This document shows positions 16,755 through 23,393 of a stretch of 25,737 nt of DNA, one piece after another. The position numbers and the translations under genes were made by a program. The notes below the pieces were generated by a model that saw nothing but the letters and a program-made list of their open reading frames with translations, searched no databases and was not told the origin of the DNA. Source of the DNA: Amphibacillus indicireducens (lineage in GTDB: Bacteria > Bacillota > Bacilli > Bacillales > Amphibacillaceae); assembly GCF_039539605.1 (NCBI RefSeq), contig NZ_BAABDL010000028.1:1-25737 (forward strand). The letters run 5' to 3'. The first letter of the stretch is position 1, and the number at the start of each line of letters is the position of its first letter.

Positions 16755-17588
16755 TTAAAATGAATCTAAGCTAACTGTATCAGGATCCGTTCCCAAACGA
16801 TTGCCACAATTTAAGCGCTCGATTTTCTCCATATCTTCATGAGATAATTCAAAGTCAAAAATATCAGCATTTTCCTTTTGTCGATCCGAATGAACGGATT
16901 TAGGGATTGTAATAATATCATTTTGATAATCCCAACGAATCATAATTTGTGCAGCTGTCTTATGATATTTCTGAGCTAACTCTTGGAGCACAGGATGATC
17001 AAGATAAGTTGCCTTACCAATCGGTGACCATGCCTCAACCGCAATACCGTGCTCCTTGCAATAGTTCCTCACTTCAACTTGGGAAAGCTGTGGATGCAAT
17101 TCAATTTGGTTAATCATCGGTTTAATCGTTGCATCTTTCATTAAATCATCTAAATGATGTGGGTGAAAATTACTGACACCAATTGCACGCACCCGTTTAT
17201 CACGGTAAATTTTTTCGAGCGCCTTCCACGTGTCCTTATACATACCAGGAATCGGCCAGTGGACAAGATAGAGATCCACATAATCCAGATTTAATCGTTT
17301 TAAACTCCGGTCAAAAGCGGCTAATGTCTCCTCATAGCCCTGTTCATCATTCCACACTTTTGTTGTAACAAAAATTTCTTCTCGAGGGATACCGCTATCC
17401 GCAATCGCTCGTCCAACACCTTCTTCATTTTTGTAAGTCGAGGCGGTGTCAATGTGACGATAGCCGATCTCAAGTGCGGAAATTACAGCATCATAAACTG
17501 ACTCACCATCATCAATTTTAAAAACTCCTAATCCGATAACAGGTATTTCTACTCCATTGCTTAGCGTTCTTGTCGTTGTTAAACTCAT
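16755..17588 (-). CDS. Aldo/keto reductase (AKR family)
   Basis: A 277-residue cytoplasmic NADPH-dependent reductase of carbonyl compounds, similar to B. subtilis YvgN/YtbE. The AKR tetrad is intact: D47 and Y52 (RHIDTASTYKNEEGVG), K77 (FVTTKVWN) and H110 (LYLVHWP). IGVSNF and IPKSVHSDRQKEN, which bind the cofactor phosphate, are also present. Length is normal. AAAGGAG precedes ATG. The gene is single and ends in a strong terminator. Its upstream region is taken up, from 28 bp before the ATG, by a 584-bp inserted element that seems to supply its promoter. Substrate unknown; methylglyoxal and other aldehydes are common for the group. Confidence 0.94.
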   Translation of the reverse strand: MSLTTTRTLSNGVEIPVIGLGVFKIDDGESVYDAVISALEIGYRHIDTASTYKNEEGVGRAIADSGIPREEIFVTTKVWNDEQGYEETLAAFDRSLKRLNLDYVDLYLVHWPIPGMYKDTWKALEKIYRDKRVRAIGVSNFHPHHLDDLMKDATIKPMINQIELHPQLSQVEVRNYCKEHGIAVEAWSPIGKATYLDHPVLQELAQKYHKTAAQIMIRWDYQNDIITIPKSVHSDRQKENADIFDFELSHEDMEKIERLNCGNRLGTDPDTVSLDSF

Positions 17589-17611
17589 GAATTAGACATC
17601 TCCTTTGTTCT

Positions 17612-17616
17612 TATTT
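17612..17616. repeat. Left 5-bp target-site duplication (TATTT)
   Basis: TATTT directly abuts the left terminal repeat and recurs at 18201-18205 directly after the right terminal repeat. Confidence 0.7.
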
Positions 17617-17630
17617 ACTCAACTTTCGTA

Positions 17631-17659
17631 GTTATATTTTTAGCCTATACTTAAATCAA
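17631..17659 (-). promoter_or_regulatory. Outward-facing promoter in the left end of the mobile element
   Basis: On the minus strand TTGATT (complement of 17654-17659), a 17-bp spacer and TATAAC (complement of 17631-17636) form a good SigA promoter reading out of the element. Transcription would start near 17624, inside the terminal repeat, about 36 nt before the aldo/keto reductase ATG. Confidence 0.65.
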
Positions 17660-17897
17660 TTAAGAGCGGCATTCCTTTTCAGTATAGTACTTGACTTAAT
17701 GACTTAATCAGGGGATAAAACACGTTTAATTGTGTTGGTGCTAGACCCGTGATCTGCACTCTGGGTGGACGCGTTCCGATCACTTGATTTGACTTTCTTA
17801 TTTACGTATAGCATCAAAATATCATCTGTAAATAAGCGTGTTTTACTGCTATATGAACTTATCTTTTTTAGTAAGAACAGCCAACCTAAGTGGAGAT

Positions 17898-18058
17898 AAG
17901 CAACGGGTGAGACTTCTGCAGGAATAGGATGAGCTGAAGATCCACTTTTGATATTTTTGGAATGTTAGACTAAGTTCGCCACGTCCGTGTGGCAACGTCT
18001 AACTGACCCACATCCTGTGCGCCCGAAGCCATCCCTGCGAAAAGCGAACCCGTTGCTT
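17898..18058. repeat. Nested palindromic repeat of Bacillaceae type inside the mobile element
   Basis: Successive complementary pairs nest around one centre: AAGCAACGGGT/ACCCGTTGCTT (17898-17908/18048-18058), GCAGG/CCTGC (17918-17922/18034-18038), AGGATG/CATCCT (17926-17931/18011-18016), GTTAGAC/GTCTAAC (17964-17970/17997-18003) and GCCAC/GTGGC (17978-17982/17989-17993). On the minus strand TTCGCTTTTCGCAGGGATGG and TCATCCTATTCCTGCAGAAG resemble the two arms of the dispersed GC-rich repeats common in Bacillaceae genomes (GCTTTCCGCGGGCGCGGCTTC ... CTATTCCCGCAGGAGTC type, from memory). Confidence 0.7.
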
Positions 18059-18200
18059 TTCGGAACGAATAAACGCTCGAACTAAGGAACAGTAATTCTA
18101 TTTCCTATGTGTACAAGTAAAGTCAATATGGACATTGAACAACTTGTCTCCCCTACCACATCAAGGTTTACTTGCACATTTTAACCTGCGAAAGTTGAGT

Positions 18201-18205
18201 TATTT
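18201..18205. repeat. Right 5-bp target-site duplication (TATTT)
   Basis: A direct copy of 17612-17616, abutting the right terminal inverted repeat. Confidence 0.7.
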
Positions 18206-18235
18206 ATAAAAAATAACCGTGACTAAATGATTCGA

Positions 18236-19102
18236 TCAATCCATTACCAAATACAGTGCCCCTTTGATTCCCGCTTCATCTGTTAACCCCGGCGCAACAA
18301 TATATTGATCAATTTGATCAGCTGTTAAGTAAGGTGAGCTCACATAGCCATTTAACATTTCAAGGACATACTTACGGATCAATGGGAAAAGTTGTTTCTG
18401 CTTCATCACCCCACCACCTAAAATAATCCGTTCAGGTGAGAGTACATAAATAAACGTCATTAGGGCTTGCGCTAAATAAAAGGCCTCCATTTCCCAAACC
18501 TCAGCAACATCGACCAACTGATCACCCTTTCTGCCCCAACGTTTTTCAATCGCTGGTCCAGCTGCAAGACCTTCTAAACAATCACCATGTGACGGACACG
18601 TTCCTTGATAACGGTCATCAGGATGTCGTGGCACTTTAATATGCCCGATTTCAGGATGTGACAAACCATTTAACGTTTGCCCTCGGTAATAAAAGCCGCC
18701 ACCAATCCCCGTACCTACCGTAATATATAAGCAAGAATCAACATCCGTTGCATTGCCAAATTTCGCTTCAGACATTGCCGCAACATTCACATCTGTATCA
18801 ATCACAACAGGTACCGAAAGTTTTTCTTGCAAAACCGCACCTAAAGGGTAATCAACCCAAGCCGTTTTTGGCGTCTTTTGAAGCTGACCATACGTTGGAC
18901 TTTTTTGATTCAAATCGATCGGTCCAAATGCACCTAAACCAAGTTTTTTAATCCCTTTATCCTTAAAATAAGCAACAATTTTTGGAATGGTTTGATCCGG
19001 ACGTTCTGTTGGAATCGTCAATTTATCTAATATATCACCCTCTTGATTACCGACTGCTAACACAAATTTAGTTCCACCTGCTTCAATTGCTCCTAACAAC
19101 AT
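18236..19102 (-). CDS. ROK family fructokinase
   Basis: The 288-residue cytoplasmic sugar kinase phosphorylates fructose (or a related hexose) with ATP. It has the phosphate-binding IEAGGTKFVLAVG at 6-18, the catalytic aspartate D104 in DTDVNVAAMSE, ITVGTGIGGG (about 127-136), and the ROK zinc site H154, C169, H172, C175 in GHIKVPRHPDDRYQGTCPSHG. The sequence follows B. subtilis GmuE (YdhR) fructokinase along its length. AAAGGAG lies just ahead of ATG. It stands alone with no sugar transporter or hydrolase next to it. Only a short AT-only hairpin follows the stop, so readthrough into the downstream mobile element is possible. Confidence 0.93.
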   Translation of the reverse strand: MLLGAIEAGGTKFVLAVGNQEGDILDKLTIPTERPDQTIPKIVAYFKDKGIKKLGLGAFGPIDLNQKSPTYGQLQKTPKTAWVDYPLGAVLQEKLSVPVVIDTDVNVAAMSEAKFGNATDVDSCLYITVGTGIGGGFYYRGQTLNGLSHPEIGHIKVPRHPDDRYQGTCPSHGDCLEGLAAGPAIEKRWGRKGDQLVDVAEVWEMEAFYLAQALMTFIYVLSPERIILGGGVMKQKQLFPLIRKYVLEMLNGYVSSPYLTADQIDQYIVAPGLTDEAGIKGALYLVMD

Positions 19103-19395
19103 AAAAAAACTCCTTTCTAAATCAGCTGTTCTAACTCAGTTATTTTAAGATTTTTCATTTGCTTAAATTTTAACACATTTCTTCAAGTTATCTCACTTTA
19201 TTCGAAAATATCAGCTATAATATAATCAGCACCTCGCTTACTTTTCCCCGACTTTAGAATCATCTCCTTTAATTTCTAAATAATTATCAGGCAAAATTAT
19301 AGAATTCTGCTAGTTAATCTGCTATGATTGAAACTCATGCTTAATTGTTATAATATCAATATGTAGTATTTTATATTTTTTATCATTTCCATATG

Positions 19396-19424
19396 TTGAT
19401 TTTTAATGAGTGATCATGTATTAT
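19396..19424 (+). promoter_or_regulatory. Candidate promoter of nrdJ
   Basis: TTGATT (19396-19401), a 17-bp spacer and TATTAT (19419-19424) lie 69 bp before the nrdJ start. The -10 falls inside the dyad at 19418-19450. No cobalamin riboswitch (B12 box) is visible in the 390-bp gap 19103-19492; the rest of the gap holds the leader of the divergent fructokinase gene and no other feature I can support. Confidence 0.55.
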
Positions 19425-19450
19425 ACTTAATAGTATATTAAGTATAATAC
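19418..19450. promoter_or_regulatory. 13-bp perfect dyad overlapping the nrdJ promoter
   Basis: GTATTATACTTAA (19418-19430) and TTAAGTATAATAC (19438-19450) are perfect complements around a 7-nt centre. The left arm contains the predicted -10 and the right arm would be just after the transcription start, the place of a repressor operator. It does not match the NrdR box as I recall it (ACACTATATATAGTGT). Confidence 0.65.
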
Positions 19451-19492
19451 AGCGTTTACATCTACTATGGAAATATGTAAAGGAGAGGTCTT

Positions 19493-20407
19493 ATGTTAAT
19501 TGAATACGTTACCGATGGTTTTATCGAAAAAGAGGTAAACAAGAATCCAAACCCTCTAACTGAAGTTGGTAGCTTTGTCTATACTAGAACCTATTCTAGA
19601 TGGAAAGCAACAAGAGGTAGACGAGAGTATTGGCACGAAACAGTTCAACGCGCAGTCAACTATAACATGACTTTAGCAAGCGACCATTTAATTAAAATTG
19701 GACTCGAGCCAGACTACCGAGCACTTCAACAAGAAGCAGAACGCATTTTCTTAAGTATTTACAACACGAAACAATTCCCTTCCGGCCGGACATTATGGCT
19801 AGGTGGTGGGAACGATGTGATCAACGAAAAATTCACTCTCGGTAATTTTAACTGTTCATTTACAAACGTGAAAGATTGGAAGGACTTATCTGAAGTATTC
19901 TACTTATTATTAGTTGGAACAGGTATTGGGATTAAATCAACACTAAAAATGGCAAGAAGAATGCCTAAAATTAGAACGAACGTGGAAGTACTCCACTCAC
20001 AATATCGACCAGTTCGACCGGAAGAGCGCTTAGAGCATTCTAAACTTGTTGAAATTGGTAATGGTTTTGCGAAAATTTATATCGGTGACTCGAAAGAAGG
20101 TTGGGTAGAGTCATTAGAATTATATTTAGATGTACTAACAAAAGCTGAGTTTAAGCATATCCATACGATTAAATTTAGTTATAACTCAGTTCGACCAAAA
20201 GGTGAAAGGTTAAAAACATTTGGTGGAACGGCATCAGGACATGAGCCATTGAAGGAAATGTTCGAGGGCTTTTCAAAAGTACTTAAGAATGAAATTGATG
20301 ATAGTTTAGACCCGATCGAAACGGATGAAGATGGTTTTGGTCAAGTTCGACCGATTCATATTTTAGATATGGCAAACTTAATTGGCGCAAACGTTGTTGT
20401 TGGTGGT
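19493..20407 (+). CDS. nrdJ: Class II ribonucleotide reductase (adenosylcobalamin-dependent), exon 1
   Basis: First 305 codons of the B12-dependent ribonucleoside-triphosphate reductase, which makes dNTPs with or without oxygen. Similarity to the Lactobacillus leichmannii enzyme is clear: FVYTRTYSRW near the start, PSGRTLW, redox-active C121 (NCSFT), GWVESLELYLD, SVRPKGE, FGGTASGHEPL and LIGANVVVGG at the end. AAAGGAGAGG precedes ATG. The coding sequence stops matching at GGT (20405-20407), where a group I intron begins; unspliced translation adds 21 unrelated residues and stops at 20473. The conserved continuation (VRRTAEIF) is found at 21417. Joined to exon 2 the protein is 807 residues against 739 in L. 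leichmannii; a longer segment follows the splice point. Confidence 0.93.
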
Positions 20408-20532
20408 AAACAGTCTAATGCCTCCAACTTTAAAAAACATTCCTCTAATTCGGTGAAACTCTTAGTGGCATAAGACAATACCGAGCGAAGTTGAGAAAAT
20501 AAATAATATTAGTGGACAGCAGAAATATGCAT

Positions 20533-20538
20533 TATAAT
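20533..20538 (+). promoter_or_regulatory. Candidate -10 element for the homing endonuclease gene
   Basis: A perfect TATAAT lies 29 bp before the endonuclease ATG, inside the intron. Upstream hexamers at suitable spacing (TTAGTG or TAGTGG) are poor -35 matches, so independent transcription is only possible. Confidence 0.4.
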
Positions 20539-20567
20539 GTATTTATAGCATATGGAGGTGTTCGTTA

Positions 20568-21206
20568 ATGTTCTATGTATATGAATGGTTCATAAATGAT
20601 ACTCTAGAAGTTTTTTATGTAGGTAAAGGTACTGGCAAGAGAAGATTTGAGACGCACAACAGAAACAGATGGTTTAACAATATATTTAATAAATATGATT
20701 GTTCCGTCAGGGTGGTTCACTCATATCTTACTAACAATGAAGCTTGTCGGTTAGAATCAGAGAGAATTGCTTACTGGAAAGCAAAAGGAAAAGCTAAATG
20801 TAATTTCACTAACGGTGGAACAGGTTTTTCAACCGGTAAACTAAACCCGATTCACAAGAGAATTAAACATGGCGAAGAGAATTACTTTTCTAAACACAAA
20901 TTCACAGGTAAAAACAACCATATGACTGGAAAGAAACACACTGAAGCAACAAAGAAAAAAATATCCCAGTCGAGAGTTGGTAAAGGTGGACAGAAAGGTA
21001 AGGATAATCCAATGTATGGAAATGGGTTTAGAGGTAAAGATAACCCAATGTATGGGTTGAGAGGTTTAAAACACCACAATAGTAAATGTTACAAAATGAT
21101 TTACACAGATGGAATTATTGATTATATGCATTCCAAAGGCTGTGAAATGAAATTTGGCATTGCTTTTACAAGAATCAGGCATACTTACTTACAAAAAGAA
21201 ATCTAA
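20568..21206 (+). CDS. GIY-YIG homing endonuclease of the nrdJ intron (NUMOD3 repeats)
   Basis: A 212-residue intron-encoded nuclease that would cut intronless nrdJ alleles so that repair copies the intron. The N-terminal GIY-YIG domain (about 2-80) shows a variant YVYEW for the first motif, FYVGKGTGKR (15-25) for the second with its arginine, and E63 in EACRLESERI as likely metal ligand. NUMOD3-type DNA-binding repeats follow (GKNNHMTGKKHTEATKKKIS 114-133; GKDNPMYG at 144-151 and again at 156-163), then a short C-terminal domain, possibly helix-turn-helix. ATG follows GGAGGTG by 7 bp. The ORF lies in the loop closed by P6, and its own TATAAT (20533-20538) precedes it. Intact, so possibly active. 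Confidence 0.93.
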   Translation: MFYVYEWFINDTLEVFYVGKGTGKRRFETHNRNRWFNNIFNKYDCSVRVVHSYLTNNEACRLESERIAYWKAKGKAKCNFTNGGTGFSTGKLNPIHKRIKHGEENYFSKHKFTGKNNHMTGKKHTEATKKKISQSRVGKGGQKGKDNPMYGNGFRGKDNPMYGLRGLKHHNSKCYKMIYTDGIIDYMHSKGCEMKFGIAFTRIRHTYLQKEI

Positions 21207-21416
21207 AAATGACATATACACAGGAACAATTATTGAACTTTCTCAAAACGTGTAACGACTAGTCGAAAGACGTACACTACAAGCGATTGGTAGTGGAAAC
21301 GGGGAACTCACTTTAGAAGTGATGAAGATATAGTCTGATCTCATAGGTGACTATGAGCAGTATCTTAAGATACGGGGTGGGTATTAGCGAACTCACTTGA
21401 ACAATAAAGGTACTTG

Positions 21417-22925
21417 GTTAGACGTACCGCAGAAATTTTCTTATCGGACTCAGATGATATTGAAGTTTTACTTGCTAAGTATGGCATTAACGGGTTCTGG
21501 ACACAGGAACACTTCGATCAACATGAAGTTGTGAAAACATCATTAATCAAAAATGGTATTAAACTGCCAAAATGGTTTGAAGACCTTTCAATTAAACAAC
21601 ACGCTGTCTCTTATGCTGACGGTAAAAATATGAAATATTTTGATGATGAAGAAGCTGCGATAGCTTTTGCGAAAGAAGTTGGTGGCTACCACATGTATCC
21701 GGTGCGTGAACCACGACTAAATATTGACCACCGCCGAATGAGTAATAACTCAGTTGCTTTCACAAAAGAACCGGAAAAAGAACGCCTAGACCTACAATTT
21801 GAATTATTAAAAGGTGAAGGTGAGCCGGCATTTGTTAACCTTGAAGAAGCTGCAAGACGCGTGTTAAAACAACTTGGTGATACGAATCCAACACGAAATA
21901 GACTTGAATACATCATGGAAGAAATCGGACTTAATCCATGTGTTGAAATCATTTTATTTAGTAAAAACGTGTGTAACTTAACAACAGTTAACGTCACTGC
22001 ATTTGTTAATGAAAATGGTGAATTAGACGAAGCTGGTCTCCTGCAAGCTCAAAGAGACTCTGCTCGAATCGGCTTAAGAATGACCCTTGCAAATCTCGAG
22101 CTAGAAAATTGGGACAGAGTACAAAAACGGGATCGTCTACTCGGTACATCATTAACCGGTTGGAAGGATGCAGTTTCACTACTTGGTTACACTGAAGAGC
22201 AAGAAGAAGAATTACAAAGAAAGCTTCACCATGCATCCCGTAGTGAAGCAGACAAATATGCGAAAGAATTACGAATTAATGCACCGTTATTAGTTACAGC
22301 AGTTAAACCAGAGGGTACGTTAAGTCAAGTTGCGCGTAACCCAATTACAGATTCACCTGTTTCAAGTGGATTACACTGGTCACACTCTCCATACTATATC
22401 CGACGCATTCGAGTTAATGAATCTGATCCATTAGCAAAAGTTGCCCTAGACTTAGGCTGGACGGTAAATCCAGAAGTTGGCACAGAAGGCAATACACACG
22501 AAGAACGTTTAGCAAATGCAAAAACACTTGTGATTGATTTCCCAGTTGCTTCTGGAGCTGATAAAACAAAAGATGACATTTCTGTTGATGAGCAATTCGA
22601 TAACTACTTCAGCTTCCAAAATCACTACACGGAGCATAACACGTCGAATACGATCACAGTTAAGCCTGATGAGTGGGAGCGTGCAGCGGAAAGAGTTCAA
22701 CAAGGATGGGATAACTTTGTTGGGGTGTCATTCTTAGCACATGATGGTGGAACGTATCAGCTTACACCATACGAAGCAATTACAAAAGAAGAGTATGAAG
22801 ATCTGAAAGCAAAAATGATTCCATTCTCTGCCGAGTTATTGAAGCAATATGAAGTATCCGATAATCTCGAAGATGCAGACATTGGTAACGACGGCTGTAC
22901 AACAGGAGCTTGTCCAGTTAGATAA
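21417..22925 (+). CDS. nrdJ: Class II ribonucleotide reductase (adenosylcobalamin-dependent), exon 2
   Basis: The remaining 502 codons of nrdJ, in frame with exon 1 after splicing (GGT^GTT). It begins VRRTAEIFLSD, the conserved block that follows GANVVVGG. In the spliced numbering, C480 and E482 (NPCVEI) match the thiyl-radical cysteine and the glutamate of the active site, C491 (NVCNLTTVNV) is the second redox cysteine, and C799/C804 (GCTTGACPVR) match the C-terminal shuttle pair. MSNNSVAF and KPEGTLSQVA are also family motifs. A TTG ends the intron directly before GTT, so gene finders will call a separate ORF from 21414; no ribosome binding site supports that start. About 75 residues after the splice point have no counterpart in the L. 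leichmannii enzyme. Confidence 0.93.
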   Translation, partial: VRRTAEIFLSDSDDIEVLLAKYGINGFWTQEHFDQHEVVKTSLIKNGIKLPKWFEDLSIKQHAVSYADGKNMKYFDDEEAAIAFAKEVGGYHMYPVREPRLNIDHRRMSNNSVAFTKEPEKERLDLQFELLKGEGEPAFVNLEEAARRVLKQLGDTNPTRNRLEYIMEEIGLNPCVEIILFSKNVCNLTTVNVTAFVNENGELDEAGLLQAQRDSARIGLRMTLANLELENWDRVQKRDRLLGTSLTGWKDAVSLLGYTEEQEEELQRKLHHASRSEADKYAKELRINAPLLVTAVKPEGTLSQVARNPITDSPVSSGLHWSHSPYYIRRIRVNESDPLAKVALDLGWTVNPEVGTEGNTHEERLANAKTLVIDFPVASGADKTKDDISVDEQFDNYFSFQNHYTEHNTSNTITVKPDEWERAAERVQQGWDNFVGVSFLAHDGGTYQLTPYEAITKEEYEDLKAKMIPFSAELLKQYEVSDNLEDADIGNDGCTTGACPVR

Positions 22926-22939
22926 ATAATCATGATTCG

Positions 22940-22969
22940 TAGATGGTGTCAGTCAAATGGCACCATCTA
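22940..22969 (+). other. Hairpin between nrdJ and the DUF4430 gene
   Basis: TAGATGGTG (22940-22948) pairs perfectly with CACCATCTA (22961-22969). It is followed by ATAAAAAAG rather than an immediate T run, so it is at best a weak terminator; it may stabilise or process the nrdJ message. Confidence 0.55.
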
Positions 22970-23000
22970 TAAAAAAGACTTTTTTAGGAGATGTATGAGC

Positions 23001-23393
23001 ATGAAGTTAGTCAAATTCTTATTCGCGATGATCCTCACAGTTGGTGTCTTATTTGGTTGTGATTCAGCTGACGTTGATTCGAACAACTCAGCAACAGAAC
23101 AAGCCGAGGTTCAAGTTGAAATTATCATTTCTGTTGAAAATGGTGAAGACATTATTGCTACAGAAGCATTAGCCATTGAATCAGGAAAAAATTTAATGGA
23201 AGTAATGGAAGAAAACTTTGACGTCGTTAATAATGAAGGATTTATTTCAGCAATAAATGGGATTGAGCCAGAAGATGGCGAGCCTTATGCCTGGTTTTAC
23301 ACGATTAACGGTGAACATGCCATGAGTGGTGCAGATGACTACATCATCGAAGACGGCGATGTGATCGAGTTTGATTTCCATAGCTGGGAGTAA
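23001..23393 (+). CDS. DUF4430 lipoprotein, predicted cobalamin-binding
   Basis: A 130-residue exported lipoprotein. The signal peptide MKLVKFLFAMILTVGVLFGC ends in a lipobox (LFGC). The DUF4430 domain follows, recognisable by LMEVMEENFDV, the GIEPEDGEPYAWFYTINGE stretch and the YIIEDGDVIEFDF end; this family resembles the C-terminal domain of animal transcobalamin and intrinsic factor. The frame is open from 22932, but I chose the ATG at 23001, 10 bp after AGGAG (an ATG at 22995 is only 4 bp from it). It lies between the B12-dependent nrdJ and an ECF S component whose start overlaps it, so I infer that it captures cobalamin at the cell surface and passes it to the transporter. Binding itself is not shown by the sequence. 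Confidence 0.85.
   Translation: MKLVKFLFAMILTVGVLFGCDSADVDSNNSATEQAEVQVEIIISVENGEDIIATEALAIESGKNLMEVMEENFDVVNNEGFISAINGIEPEDGEPYAWFYTINGEHAMSGADDYIIEDGDVIEFDFHSWE

Larger units (their letters stand above)
17617..18200. mobile_element. 584-bp non-autonomous (MITE-like) element with terminal inverted repeats
   Basis: ACTCAACTTTCG (17617-17628) and its exact reverse complement CGAAAGTTGAGT (18189-18200) bound a stretch with no supportable gene. Both ends are flanked by TATTT. Partial matching continues inward (TAGTTA against CAGGTTA). The interior is full of palindromes: AAAACACG/CGTGTTTT (17717-17724/17837-17844), GTGATC/GATCAC (17749-17754/17778-17783), CTTATTTAC/GTAAATAAG (17797-17805/17828-17836) and the nested repeat at 17898-18058. 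No transposase is seen, so movement would depend on an enzyme from elsewhere; I cannot name the parent insertion sequence. It accounts for most of the 647-bp gap 17589-18235. Confidence 0.75.
20408..21416 (+). ncRNA. Group I intron (subgroup IA-like) interrupting nrdJ
   Basis: A 1009-nt intron. P1: exon TTGGTGGT (20400-20407) pairs with GCCTCCAA (20420-20427), ending in the U.G wobble at the splice site. P10: GTCTAAT (20413-20419) pairs with the first seven bases of exon 2 (21417-21423). The intron ends in G (21416). Core pairings: P3 20440-20445/21301-21306, P4 20450-20454/20480-20484, P5 20460-20464/20471-20475, P6 20491-20498/21239-21246, P7 21257-21261/21331-21335, P8 21308-21313/21317-21322. 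Hairpins at 21262-21271 and 21275-21295 fit P7.1/P7.2; P9 is 21340-21357, with another hairpin at 21360-21373. Conserved TTCGGTGAAACT, AGACAATACCGAGC and GAAGATATAGTCT are present. Stems were paired by hand. Confidence 0.93.

Noticed and set aside
18081..18180. Possible remnant of a transposase in the right half of the mobile element
   Set aside because: Short frames such as MDIEQLV give only a vague resemblance to transposase N-termini and their orientation relative to the end is wrong; too weak to call.
19198..19263. 21-residue minus-strand ORF upstream of the fructokinase gene (MILKSGKSKRG...)
   Set aside because: The AAAGGAG lies directly against the ATG with no spacer, and nothing else supports translation.
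19103..19492. Cobalamin riboswitch ahead of nrdJ
   Set aside because: I looked for a B12-box-like conserved sequence and a large leader fold; none is visible.
19493..20473. nrdJ as a frameshifted or truncated pseudogene
   Set aside because: The break coincides with intron pairings P1 and P10, and both exons are intact and join in frame, so a spliced functional gene explains it better.
20408..21416. Intein insertion in the reductase
   Set aside because: Inteins stay in frame with the host protein; here the frame stops at 20473, the endonuclease has its own start, and ribozyme stems are present.
21414..22925. A separate gene starting with TTG at 21414
   Set aside because: The TTG is the last three bases of the group I intron, there is no ribosome binding site, and the product lacks the N-terminal third of the reductase. 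It is exon 2 of nrdJ.
22932..23000. Longer N-terminus for the DUF4430 lipoprotein
   Set aside because: The extra residues precede a clean signal peptide and lipobox, and the ribosome binding site lies at 22986-22990, inside the extension.
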